A stretch of 64,000 bases of DNA from Actinoallomurus soli. GTDB taxonomy: Bacteria > Actinomycetota > Actinomycetes > Streptosporangiales > Streptosporangiaceae. Position 1 is the stretch's first letter. Every line of letters starts with the position of its first letter. This document shows positions 8,828 through 16,994 of this stretch, piece by piece. The notes under the pieces were generated by a model. It was not told where the DNA came from, did no database searches, and saw nothing but the letters and a program-made list of their open reading frames with translations. The DNA lies in the NCBI RefSeq assembly GCF_024055715.1, contig NZ_JAMXMV010000036.1, positions 1 to 64,000 on the forward strand, read 5' to 3'. Position numbers and translations under genes: made by a program.

Positions 8828-11086
8828 TTGGGTCCGCGCTCGCACGTGCGCCTCGTCGTCCTGCACGTGCTCGTCATGTCGCTGCTGCTGTCGCTCGGCG
8901 GGCGGCTGTGGTACCTGCAGGTCATGAACGGCGCGCACTACAAGAAGGTCGCCGCCGACAACCGGATCCGCGACATCGTGGTGCCCGCCGTCCGGGGCCA
9001 GATCGTCGACGACGTCGGGCGGCCGCTCGTACGGAACCGGACCGCTCTGGTCGTCTCCGTCGACCGGACGGCGCTGGTCCGCCAGCGCGACGGCGGCAAG
9101 GCCGTGCTGCAGCGCCTGGCGACCCTGCTCGGCACCCCGTACGACCAGCTCGCCCTGAAGACCCGGCTCTGCGGCCCGGGGATCAAGCGGCCCTGCTGGC
9201 CCGGCTCGCCGTACCAGCCGATCCCGATCGACGACCGCGTCGACGCCCGCAAGGCGCTGCAGATCATGGAGCGCCAGGAGGACTTCCCCGGCGTGACCGC
9301 CCAGCTCGAACCGGTACGGGACTACCCGCGCACCGACGGGGCCACCGCCGCGCAGGCGCTCGGCTACCTCCAGCCGATCACTCAGGAGGAGCTGAACAGC
9401 CGCAAGGGCCTGAAGGTCACCGGGTTCAGCGGCGTCGACCTGATCGGCCGCGACGGTCTGGAGGCGACCTACGACGGCGACCTGCGCGGTGTACCGGGCG
9501 ACCGGCGGCTCCTCGTCGACAACCGCGGACGCGTGACCGGGATCGCCTCCGAGCAGCCACCGGTCGGCGGCGGCACGCTCGTCACCAGCATCGACGCCAA
9601 GGTGCAGGGGATCGTCGAGAAGGCCCTCGCCCAGGCCATGCAGGACGCCCGCCACCGCGGTGACCCGGCCGACTCGGCGGCGAGCGTGGTCATGGACGTC
9701 CGCACCGGGCGGATCATCGCGCTCGCCAGCTTCCCGACCTACGACCCGTCCGTGTGGACCGGCGGCATCTCCCAGGACGAGTACGACGCGCTGCTCAGCA
9801 AGCAGCACGGCCAGCCGCTGATCTCCCGGGCGACGGACGGCCAGTTCGCCCCCGGATCGACGTTCAAGATCTCCTCGCTGCCGGCGGCCGTCAAGGACGG
9901 GTACTCCCTGCACGGCATCTACCCGTGCCCGTCGTCGTACATGGTCGGGGCCCGGGCGTTCAGCAACTTCGAGGGCGAGTCGGGCGGGGACATCGACCTG
10001 CACCGGGCCCTGGTCATGTCCTGCGACACGATCTTCTACAAGTTCGCGTACGAGGAGTGGCTCCGCGACGGCGGCGTGCACCCGGTGAAGAACCCCAAGG
10101 ACCCGATGGAGAAGATGGCCCGGGCGTACGGCTTCGGCAAGCGCACCGGCATCGACCTGCCCGGGGAGGCGTCCGGCCGGATCCCGGACCGCGCCTGGAA
10201 GCTCGCCTACTGGAACGACACCAAGAAGACCGACTGCAAGCGGGCCAAGACCGGCTATCCGGAGATCGCCAAGACCGACCCGGCCCGCGCGGCGTACCTC
10301 AAGGCGATCTCCTCGGAGAACTGCGTCGACGGGTACGTCTTCCGCGCCGGTGACGCCGCCAACTTCTCCGTCGGCCAGGGCGACGTGCTCGTCACGCCGC
10401 TGCAGCTGGCCCGCGCGTACGCCGCGCTCGCCAACGGCGGCACGCTGTGGAGCCCCCGGGTCGGCAAGGCGGTCATCGCGCCCGACGGTTCCGTCAAGCG
10501 CCGCATCGACCCGGTGAAGACGGGACGCCTGCCCGTGCCGTCGAACGTGCTCACCTACATCAGGAAGGCGCTCACGGACGTGCCCAAGGAGGGCACGGCC
10601 GCCGCACCCTTCGCCGGCTTCCCCTTCGACCGGCTGGCCGTCGCCGGCAAGACCGGTACCGCGGAGGTGTACGGCAAGAAGGACACCTCCTGGTTCGCGT
10701 CGTTCGCCCCGGCGAACAAGCCGCGCTACGTCGTCGTCGCGATGGTCACCCAGGCGAGCACCGGCGCCACCACGGCGGCGCCCGCGGTCCGGCAGATCTG
10801 GGAGGGCATGTACGGCCTCACCGGACAGCCCCCGGCACTGCCCGACGGCAACGTCCCGGACCGGCTGCCGACCCTCGCGCCCGACGGCACGGTCAACGCC
10901 CCGCCGGGATTCGCCGTGACCGCGAAGAACGACCAGCCCGCGCCCGCGAGCGGCCGGCCCGCCCCCGCGAAGGGCGACCGGCCCGCGCCGGTGAAGGACG
11001 AGCAGCCTACGCCCGCGCCGGGCAGGCACCCCGCGACCGCGAAGGTCGAGCGACCCGCGACCGAGCACCGCCGGAGACCGCGATGA
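8828..11086 (+). CDS. mrdA: Penicillin-binding protein 2, elongation transpeptidase
   Basis: A 752-aa class B PBP. One N-terminal anchor helix is followed by a dimerisation domain starting IVVPAVRGQIVDD and a transpeptidase domain with the nucleophile in GSTFK (Ser344), an SCD second motif and AGKTGTAE (Lys608). It cross-links peptidoglycan in lateral growth with RodA. The last roughly 70 residues are Pro/Ala/Lys-rich repeats (RPAPAKGDRPAPVKDEQP) outside the catalytic fold. The TTG start is supported by a GGAGGAGGGGGAG ribosome site. Same operon as mreBCD and rodA. Confidence 0.95.
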   Translation: MGPRSHVRLVVLHVLVMSLLLSLGGRLWYLQVMNGAHYKKVAADNRIRDIVVPAVRGQIVDDVGRPLVRNRTALVVSVDRTALVRQRDGGKAVLQRLATLLGTPYDQLALKTRLCGPGIKRPCWPGSPYQPIPIDDRVDARKALQIMERQEDFPGVTAQLEPVRDYPRTDGATAAQALGYLQPITQEELNSRKGLKVTGFSGVDLIGRDGLEATYDGDLRGVPGDRRLLVDNRGRVTGIASEQPPVGGGTLVTSIDAKVQGIVEKALAQAMQDARHRGDPADSAASVVMDVRTGRIIALASFPTYDPSVWTGGISQDEYDALLSKQHGQPLISRATDGQFAPGSTFKISSLPAAVKDGYSLHGIYPCPSSYMVGARAFSNFEGESGGDIDLHRALVMSCDTIFYKFAYEEWLRDGGVHPVKNPKDPMEKMARAYGFGKRTGIDLPGEASGRIPDRAWKLAYWNDTKKTDCKRAKTGYPEIAKTDPARAAYLKAISSENCVDGYVFRAGDAANFSVGQGDVLVTPLQLARAYAALANGGTLWSPRVGKAVIAPDGSVKRRIDPVKTGRLPVPSNVLTYIRKALTDVPKEGTAAAPFAGFPFDRLAVAGKTGTAEVYGKKDTSWFASFAPANKPRYVVVAMVTQASTGATTAAPAVRQIWEGMYGLTGQPPALPDGNVPDRLPTLAPDGTVNAPPGFAVTAKNDQPAPASGRPAPAKGDRPAPVKDEQPTPAPGRHPATAKVERPATEHRRRPR

Positions 11087-11098
11087 CGGGGTGGCGAC

Positions 11099-12259
11099 GT
11101 GATCAGTGAGTACGGCGGAGCGCTCGGCCGGCGGCGCTCCCTCCCGGCCAGGCTGCTGGCCTCACCCGCGCGGCGACTGGACTGGGCCCTGCTCCTCGCC
11201 GTGCTCGCGCTGTCGGTCATCGGCTCCGTCCTCGTGTACTCCGCCACCAAGGCCGACGGTTCCGAGGGCTTCGTGAAGAAGCACATCCTCAACCTGGCGA
11301 TCGGGCTGATCCTCGGGGGCGTGACGACGGCCCTGGACTACCGGCTGCTGCGCGCGTACGCGCCGATCGTCTACGGCGCCGCCTGCCTCGGGCTCGCCGT
11401 CGTGCTGACGCCGGTCGGGGCCACGGTGAACGGCTCCCACTCGTGGATCGTGGTCGGCGGCGGGTTCCAGATCCAGCCGTCGGAGTTCGCCAAGGTCGGG
11501 ATGGTCGTGCTGCTGGCGATGATCCTGGGCGAGCCGCGCGACGGTGAGGTCGGGCCGGGCCGGCGCGACATCCTGCTCGCCCTGGCGCTCGCCGCGCTGC
11601 CCGCCGGGCTGGTGATGCTGCAGCCGGATCTCGGTACCACGCTGGTGTTCGCGACCGTGATCATCGGCGTGCTGTCGATGTCCGGAGCGCCGAAACGGTG
11701 GGTCGGCGGGCTGGTCGGGGCGGCGGCCGCGCTCGCGCTGACGGTCTGGTGGCTGCACCTGCTCAAGCCGTACCAGGTACACCGTTTCACCGCCTTCGCC
11801 GACCCGTCGGCCGACCCGCAGGGGGCCGGGTACAACGCCCAGCAGGCCCGGATCGCCGTCGGCTCCGGCGGCGTCTTCGGCAACGGGCTGTTCCACGGCG
11901 AGCAGACGAACGGCCACTTCGTCCCCGAGCAGCACACCGACTTCATCTTCACCGTGGCGGGGGAGGAGCTCGGATTCATCGGAGCGGTCCTGATCATCGC
12001 GCTGCTGGGCGTGGTGCTGTGGCGCGGCCTGCGGATCGCCCGCGAGGCCGCCGACCTCTTCGGCGCGCTGGTGGCCACCGGCGTGGTGTGCTGGCTGGCG
12101 TTCCAGACCTTCGAGAACATCGGCATGACCGTCGGCATCATGCCGATCACCGGCCTGCCTCTGCCCTTCGTGTCGTACGGCGGCTCGGCCGCCTTCGCCA
12201 ACTTCATCGCCGTCGGCCTGCTCCAGACCGTCCACCTCCGCCACAACCCGTACGAGTGA
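11099..12259 (+). CDS. rodA: SEDS glycosyltransferase RodA
   Basis: A 386-aa SEDS-family membrane protein with about ten helices. Motifs include GSHSWIVVGGGFQIQPSEFAK, LQPDLGTTLVF, the HTDFIFTVAGEELGF loop and the C-terminal GLPLPFVSYGGSA signature. It polymerises lipid II glycan strands and pairs with the PBP2 encoded 12 bp upstream. The start is GTG at 11099. It is the last gene of the elongasome operon. Confidence 0.96.
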   Translation: MISEYGGALGRRRSLPARLLASPARRLDWALLLAVLALSVIGSVLVYSATKADGSEGFVKKHILNLAIGLILGGVTTALDYRLLRAYAPIVYGAACLGLAVVLTPVGATVNGSHSWIVVGGGFQIQPSEFAKVGMVVLLAMILGEPRDGEVGPGRRDILLALALAALPAGLVMLQPDLGTTLVFATVIIGVLSMSGAPKRWVGGLVGAAAALALTVWWLHLLKPYQVHRFTAFADPSADPQGAGYNAQQARIAVGSGGVFGNGLFHGEQTNGHFVPEQHTDFIFTVAGEELGFIGAVLIIALLGVVLWRGLRIAREAADLFGALVATGVVCWLAFQTFENIGMTVGIMPITGLPLPFVSYGGSAAFANFIAVGLLQTVHLRHNPYE

Positions 12260-12338
12260 GCCGGCCCGCGCATCCCGTCCGGGCGTGCGTGCGGAGTGAT
12301 CATCGTGCTACGGAGGCGTTCTGGCCGCCGGAGCCCGG

Positions 12339-13730
12339 ATGGGGGACGATGATCCAATGGCGACGGCGGCGGAGTTCCGGTTGACGCTCGACGACGGCAT
12401 CGTCCGCATGGACGAGGGACGCCTGTTGGTACGAACGCGCCCGCTGCGCACTCTCCGCCTGTCCGAAGAGGAGAGCCGGACACTCGACCGGTGGACCGCC
12501 GGTGAGGCGGTCGCGGAGGCGGAGGCGGAGCTGGCCCGGCGCCTGATCGACGCCGGCGTCGCCCACCCGACGTGGGCGTCCGGCCCCTTCGGGCCCGCCG
12601 ATGTCACCGTCGTGATCCCGGTGAAGGACCGCGCCGGGCTCGTCGCGGCGCTGGTCCCGAAGCTCGGCGAGGTCGCGGACGTCATCGTCGTCGACGACGG
12701 TTCGCGCGTCCCGATCGACGGCGCGCGGATCCGGCACGAGCGTCCGCGCGGACCCGCTGCGGCCCGGAACGCGGGCGGGCGCCTGGCGAAGACCGAGCTC
12801 GTCGCGTTCGTCGACTCGGACTGCTCGCCGAGCCCGGGATGGCTCGACGCGCTGCTCCCGCACTTCGCCGACCCGAAGGTCGCGGCCGTCGCCCCGCGCA
12901 TCGCGAGCGCGCCGGGCGGATCACTGCTCGAACGGTACGAGACGGCGCGTTCGCCGCATGACCTGGGGAGCTCGCCCGGACAGGTCCGGCCGCGCGGCCC
13001 GGTGGGCTATGTGTCGACGACGGTCCTGGTCGTCCGGCGGCCGGTCCTGTCCGAGGCCGGCGGGCTCAGCGAGGAGATGCGCTTCGGCGAGGACCTCGAT
13101 CTGGTGTTCCGCCTGCTGAAGCGGGGGTGGAAGGTCCGCTATGAACCCGCGTCCGTGGCCACCCACCTCGCCCGGAGGAAACCCCGCCAATGGGTCCACC
13201 AGCGCTTCAGCTACGGCACCACGGACGCGCCGCTGCTGACCCGGCACCCCGGATCGATGGCGCCGCTGACCGCCTCGCCCTGGAGCGTCGCGGCGTGGGC
13301 GCTGGCCGGGGCCGGCAGGCTCGGTCTCGCGGCCACGGCCGCGGCCGGCTCCGCCCTGCTGACCGCCCGCCAGCTCGGCGAGCTGGGGGTTCCGCCGCAC
13401 CGGGCGCTGCGCGTCGCTGCGGCCGGTCATCTGTCGGCCGGCCGCGGTCTGGTCGCCGCGCTGACCCGTGCCTGGTGGCCGGGCACGCTGGCCGCGATGA
13501 TCGGGTCCTCGCGGGCCCGCAGGCTCGTCGCGGCGACCGTCCTCACGACGTACGTCGACGAGTGGCGGGACCAGAAGTCGACCCTCGGCCTCGTCCCGTG
13601 GTGTCTGCTCCGGCTGGCGGACGACGTCTCCTACGGCACCGGCATCTGGGCGGGCTGTCTCCGGAACCGGACCTTCGCGCCGCTCATCCCGGACCTCCAC
13701 GGCGCGCCGGGCCTGCAGCGGCGGCTCTAG
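12339..13730 (+). CDS. GT2 glycosyltransferase, MftF-like
   Basis: A 463-aa protein. An N-terminal roughly 85-residue PqqD-like stretch (GRLLVRTRPLRTLRLSEEE) is followed by a family 2 glycosyltransferase domain (DVTVVIPVKDR, VIVVDDGSRVP, GPAAARNAGGRLAKTELVAF, VDSDCSPSPGWL) and a hydrophobic C-terminal part. This order and the motifs match the mycofactocin glycosyltransferase MftF, which adds glucoses to the mycofactocin cofactor. No mftA-E or other mft gene is in the window, so the assignment rests on similarity alone. ATG 12339 is used, and ATG 12357 is a close alternative. Its stop overlaps the stop of the next, convergent gene. Confidence 0.72.
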   Translation: MGDDDPMATAAEFRLTLDDGIVRMDEGRLLVRTRPLRTLRLSEEESRTLDRWTAGEAVAEAEAELARRLIDAGVAHPTWASGPFGPADVTVVIPVKDRAGLVAALVPKLGEVADVIVVDDGSRVPIDGARIRHERPRGPAAARNAGGRLAKTELVAFVDSDCSPSPGWLDALLPHFADPKVAAVAPRIASAPGGSLLERYETARSPHDLGSSPGQVRPRGPVGYVSTTVLVVRRPVLSEAGGLSEEMRFGEDLDLVFRLLKRGWKVRYEPASVATHLARRKPRQWVHQRFSYGTTDAPLLTRHPGSMAPLTASPWSVAAWALAGAGRLGLAATAAAGSALLTARQLGELGVPPHRALRVAAAGHLSAGRGLVAALTRAWWPGTLAAMIGSSRARRLVAATVLTTYVDEWRDQKSTLGLVPWCLLRLADDVSYGTGIWAGCLRNRTFAPLIPDLHGAPGLQRRL

Positions 13731-14614
13731 GCGGCGGGCACGAGCGTCAGGAGCGTCGCCTCCGGTGGGCAGCAGAAGCGGACGGGCAGGTACGGTGAGG
13801 TGCCCAGGCCGGCGGAGACGTGCAGCCACGCCGCGCCGTTGCGGTGCAGGCCCCGAGCCCGGGTGCGGTCGATACCGCAGTTGGTGATGAGGGGACCCAG
13901 GTACGGGATCCGTATCTGGCCGCCGTGGGTGTGGCCGGCGAGGAGGAGGTCGAAGCCGTCGGCGGTGAAGGCGTCCAGGTTGCGGGGCTCCGGCGAGTGC
14001 ATGACGCCCAGGCGGACGTCCGCGCCCGGATCGGCGGGACCCGCGACGCGGCCGTAGTCGTCCTGGGCGATGTGGGAGTCGTGGACGCCCCGGACCTCCA
14101 CCGACAGTCCACCGGCCTCGACGCGGTCCGCGGCGTTGTTGAGATCGGACCAGCCCGCCGCGCGCAGGGTCGCGCCGAGCTCCTCCCAGGGCAGGTCGGG
14201 GGGCACGTGCTCGTGGAAGTCCGACGGAGTGGATCTGCGCAGGTAGCTCAGGGGGTTCTCGGGCCGCGGCGCGTACAGGTCGTTCGAGCCGTACACGAAC
14301 ACCCCCGGGCGCTCGAGCAACGGGCCGAGCGCCTGGACGAGGGCGGGGACGGCCGCGGGGTGCGCGATCGAGTCGCCGGTGTTGACGACGAGGTCCGGCC
14401 GCAGCCGGCCCAGTGCCCGGACCCAGGACATCAGCCGCCGTCGCCGCGGTGTCAGGTGGAGGTCGGAGATGTGGAGGATCTTGAGCGGCGGGCGCCTGGG
14501 CCGCAGCAGGGGGATCTCCTGACGCCGCAGCCGGAACCACCCGCGTTCGACGAGCGATACGTAGGTCACCGCGCCGAGGGCGGACAGCGGCAGCACCGTG
14601 CGGGCGTTCGGCAT
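13727..14614 (-). CDS. Metallophosphoesterase, membrane-linked
   Basis: A 295-aa calcineurin-like phosphoesterase. A short hydrophobic N-terminus (TVLPLSALGAVTYVSLV) is followed by the metal-binding motifs ISDLHLTPR, VVNTGDSI, VYGSNDLY and LLAGHTHGGQIR, in the correct order for a dinuclear-metal enzyme. The substrate is unknown. Relatives act on phospho-lipids or nucleotides at the membrane. The ATG at 14614 is set by GGGGAGGA just upstream on the minus strand, and longer open frame beyond it is not supported. The stop codons of this gene and the convergent glycosyltransferase share the bases CTAG at 13727-13730. Confidence 0.85.
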   Translation of the reverse strand: MPNARTVLPLSALGAVTYVSLVERGWFRLRRQEIPLLRPRRPPLKILHISDLHLTPRRRRLMSWVRALGRLRPDLVVNTGDSIAHPAAVPALVQALGPLLERPGVFVYGSNDLYAPRPENPLSYLRRSTPSDFHEHVPPDLPWEELGATLRAAGWSDLNNAADRVEAGGLSVEVRGVHDSHIAQDDYGRVAGPADPGADVRLGVMHSPEPRNLDAFTADGFDLLLAGHTHGGQIRIPYLGPLITNCGIDRTRARGLHRNGAAWLHVSAGLGTSPYLPVRFCCPPEATLLTLVPAA

Positions 14615-14696
14615 TGAGTCCTCCCCAAAGGCGGCCGTGACCAGAATAGGGCAATTCGGTCCGGCTTCTGCATGAGACCGGCCGACCATTCCGGAG

Positions 14697-14702
14697 TACT
14701 CT
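14697..14702 (+). promoter_or_regulatory. -10-like hexamer before the glycan block
   Basis: TACTCT fits the actinobacterial -10 pattern TAnnnT and lies in the divergent region upstream of the 14732 leader ORF and the 14838 epimerase. No convincing -35 is seen. Similar GTACTCT hexamers occur before rplU (37345-37350) and before the TIGR03936 gene (near 33453). Confidence 0.35.
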
Positions 14703-14731
14703 GAACCGGATATCACGAGGAGGTACGCACC

Positions 14732-14788
14732 ATGCCACCGCCGGAAATGCGGGGCGTGCTCCTCCGGTCGGCGGCGGGAGCCGCGTGA
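14732..14788 (+). CDS. 18-codon leader ORF with strong ribosome site
   Basis: A tiny frame reads MPPPEMRGVLLRSAAGAA and stops at TGA 14786-14788. It is preceded by GAGGAGG at good spacing, one of the best ribosome sites in the region. It ends 50 bp before the epimerase gene that opens the glycan block, so it could be a leader peptide affecting downstream expression. I see no clear attenuator hairpin after it. No protein family is recognised. Confidence 0.4.
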   Translation: MPPPEMRGVLLRSAAGAA

Positions 14789-14837
14789 AAGGCGATGGCC
14801 GCGTCCGGTCAGCCGACTTCGAACGGAAGGGATCGTG

Positions 14838-15845
14838 ATGGCGGGGAAGGCCTTCATTTCCGGAGTCGCCGGTTTTCTCGGGAGTCACCTGGCCGAGCGT
14901 TTCGTGGACCTCGGCTGGGACGTCGTGGGCGTGGACAGCCTCATCGGAGGATCCGAGCGGAACGTTCCCGACGGCGTGGAGTTCCGTGTCGCCGACTGCT
15001 GCGATCGCGCGTCGTACGCCGGCCTGCTGCGCGGCAGCGACCTGGTCTTTCACTGCGCGTCCGCGGCGTACGACGGGCTGAGCGTCTTCTCGCCGTCCTT
15101 CGTCCATCGCAACACCGCGCAGGCCACGGTGGACCTGGCGAGCGCCGCGCTGGCGGCCGGGGTCGGCAGGTTCGTCCACTGCTCGTCGATGGCCCGGTAC
15201 GGCGCGTTGCCCGCGCCGTTCACCGAGGACATGACGCCGCAGCCGGTCAGCCCCTACGGCCTGGCCAAGCTGTCGTCGGAGACGATGGTCCGGACGCTCT
15301 TCACCACGCACGGCGGGGAGTACGCGATCGCCGTGCCGCACAACATCATCGGGCCGCGGCAGCGCTACTTCGATCCGTACCGCAACGTCGCCGCGATCAT
15401 GATCAGCCGCATGCTCCGCGGCGAGCAGCCGGTCATCTACGGGGACGGCGGCCAGCTGCGGTGCTTCAGCTTCGTCGACGACGTCCTGAGCTGCCTGGAG
15501 CGCATGGGCACGGACGCGGCCGCGGCGGGCGAGGTCATCAACGTCGGGCCGGACGAGGAGACCGTCTCGATCCTGGGTCTGGCCGAGGAGATCGCGGCGA
15601 TCCTCTCCTTCCCCCTCGATCCCATCTTCGTCCCGGCCCGCCCGCTGGAGGTGCCGTTCGCCACCTGCAGCGCGGACAAGGCGCGCCGGCTGCTGGGGTA
15701 CCGGACGACGGTGCCGCTGCGCGACGGCCTGAAGAAGATGGTCGAGTGGATCGCGGCGCAGGAGCCGGTGCCCTTCCGGTACGACCTGGACATCGAGATC
15801 CCCACGGCGGCGACGCCGTCGACCTGGGTCGATCACCTGATCTGA
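14838..15845 (+). CDS. NAD-dependent sugar epimerase/dehydratase
   Basis: A 335-aa extended short-chain dehydrogenase. A Rossmann motif GVAGFLGSHLAERF lies at the N-terminus, HCSSMARYG carries the catalytic serine region, and YGLAK gives the Tyr-Lys pair. The C-terminal part shows the NDP-sugar-binding features of UDP-glucose 4-epimerase-like enzymes (FSFVDDV, INVGPDEETVSI). It probably makes or edits a nucleotide sugar for the glycan block. ATG 14838 follows GGAAGGG, and a GTG directly before it is possible. A 175-bp AT-rich gap separates it from the next gene. Confidence 0.85.
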   Translation: MAGKAFISGVAGFLGSHLAERFVDLGWDVVGVDSLIGGSERNVPDGVEFRVADCCDRASYAGLLRGSDLVFHCASAAYDGLSVFSPSFVHRNTAQATVDLASAALAAGVGRFVHCSSMARYGALPAPFTEDMTPQPVSPYGLAKLSSETMVRTLFTTHGGEYAIAVPHNIIGPRQRYFDPYRNVAAIMISRMLRGEQPVIYGDGGQLRCFSFVDDVLSCLERMGTDAAAAGEVINVGPDEETVSILGLAEEIAAILSFPLDPIFVPARPLEVPFATCSADKARRLLGYRTTVPLRDGLKKMVEWIAAQEPVPFRYDLDIEIPTAATPSTWVDHLI

Positions 15846-16020
15846 CCATCTCGGAGAACCAAAATACGAATAACTTCGTAACCGAATCTTGATTGGTCGG
15901 TATTTATTGCGGTTAACCGTCATCCGAAAATGCGTGAAAACGGGACCTCTTTGGTGCAGACACATGCTGAATATCCTGTTATTGTCGCTTTTGACTGGAG
16001 CGACGCAAGGGTGCTGAGCA
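15846..16020 (+). promoter_or_regulatory. AT-rich intergenic region, probable promoter
   Basis: This 175-bp gap is roughly 46% GC by eye, far below its neighbours, and contains a GGTTAACC palindrome and ACCGA/TCGGT inverted half-sites. A TTGACT at 15991-15996 could be a -35, but the -10 is not obvious. It is the only long gap in the 14.8-26.8 kb gene chain, so the main promoter for the Alg14-like gene and those after it most likely lies here. Confidence 0.5.
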
Positions 16021-16485
16021 TTGAACGAGGGCCGTTATAAGGTTCTGCTCGTATCGAGCAGCGGAGGCGTACTTCTCGATCTGCTCGCTCTTCGGCCGTG
16101 GTGGTCCGGGCATGACATCGCGTGGATCGCCGTGCGTGCTCCGGACACGGAGAGCCTCCTCGCCGGGCACCGGGTCCACTGGGCGCCGGAGCGCTCGGCG
16201 AGCCGGCCGATCGGCGTGCTCGCGTCCGTCGCACGCGCGGTCCGCGTCCTGAGGCGCGAACGCCCCGATCTCATCGTCTCCGCCGGCACCGGGGTGGCGG
16301 TCGGGGTCTTCCTCGCGGCGAGGCTCCGGAGGGTTCCCGCCGTCTGGCTGGAGACCCTGAACATCGTCGACTCCCCGGGCATCGCCAGCAGGCTCTGTTC
16401 CCGGCTCGCGGCCGCGGTGCTGGTCCAACGGCCCTCGCTGCTGGACGTGCGGCCGCGCGCGGTGCTGATCGGCGAGCTGTACTGA
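16021..16485 (+). CDS. Alg14/PssD-like glycosyltransferase subunit
   Basis: A 154-aa protein related to Alg14 and bacterial PssD/CpsF. It starts YKVLLVSSSGGVLLDLLAL and includes PDLIVSAGTGVAVGVFLAARL and VWLETLNIVDSPGIASRL, as in the acceptor-binding, membrane-attached half of two-subunit GT28-type enzymes. It would recruit the partner encoded by the next gene, whose ATG overlaps this stop (TGATG at 16483). The TTG start has AAGGG about ten bases upstream. Inferred role: adding a second sugar to a lipid-linked sugar on the cytoplasmic face. Confidence 0.8.
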   Translation: MNEGRYKVLLVSSSGGVLLDLLALRPWWSGHDIAWIAVRAPDTESLLAGHRVHWAPERSASRPIGVLASVARAVRVLRRERPDLIVSAGTGVAVGVFLAARLRRVPAVWLETLNIVDSPGIASRLCSRLAAAVLVQRPSLLDVRPRAVLIGELY

Positions 16486-16994
16486 TGGCGCGGATCCTCG
16501 TCACCGTCGGGATGGGGCCCTGGCCGTTCGACCGGCTGATCGGCGCGATCGCGCCGTTGTGCTCCGACCACGAGGTCTTCGCCCAGACGGGCACGTCGTC
16601 GCTGCGGCCGCCGTGCCCGCACGAGCCGTTCCTCCCCGCCGACGACCTCGGGAAGCGGATGGACGAGGCCGACGTGATCATCACGCACGCGGGCAACACG
16701 GTACGGCTGGTCCAGCGGTCGGGAAGGGTGCCGATCGCCGTCGCCCGTACGTCCGCCCTCGGTGAGATGGGAAACGACCACCAGGTCGCCTACCTCCGGC
16801 AGGAGGAGCGCTTCGGCCCAGTCGTGGCCGTGTGGGACGTACGGGACCTGCCCCGCGAGGTCGCCCGCCACGGTGAGCGGCAGGCGTGGCTGCTGAAGGA
16901 GCGTCCCCTGCCACCCGCGGCGACGCCCGAACACATCGTCGAGGTCATGACCTCGCTGTCCGCGAGGCTCTGTGGGGACGCCCATGATCGTTGA
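16485..16994 (+). CDS. Alg13/PssE-like glycosyltransferase catalytic subunit
   Basis: A 169-aa GT28 C-terminal-type domain: ARILVTVGMGPWPFDRLI at the start, then DEADVIITHAGNTVRLVQ and PIAVARTSALGEMGNDHQ. These match the nucleotide-sugar-binding half of split MurG-like enzymes such as Alg13 and PssE. It overlaps the Alg14-like gene by one base, which argues for a stoichiometric pair. Unbroken frame further upstream lies inside the previous gene and is not coding. Its 3' end overlaps the methyltransferase start by 11 bp. Confidence 0.82.
   Translation: MARILVTVGMGPWPFDRLIGAIAPLCSDHEVFAQTGTSSLRPPCPHEPFLPADDLGKRMDEADVIITHAGNTVRLVQRSGRVPIAVARTSALGEMGNDHQVAYLRQEERFGPVVAVWDVRDLPREVARHGERQAWLLKERPLPPAATPEHIVEVMTSLSARLCGDAHDR

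Noticed and set aside
9997-10050. SCD instead of SxN as second motif of the penicillin-binding protein
   Set aside because: PBP2-type enzymes commonly have S-x-D at this position, so it is not a defect.
15870-15880. ATAACTTCGTA resembling a loxP arm
   Set aside because: There is only one partial arm with no second arm or spacer in the right place. It is a chance match in an AT-rich gap.
12921-15965. Very long minus-strand open frame of about 1000 codons
   Set aside because: It runs antisense through the glycosyltransferase and epimerase genes, and its sequence is Arg/Pro/Gly-rich without any fold. It is an artefact of high GC. Only the metallophosphoesterase (another frame) is real there.
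16122-16484. Upstream extension of the Alg13-like gene
   Set aside because: The frame is open but antisense to protein sense and overlaps the Alg14-like gene. Family similarity begins at ATG 16485.
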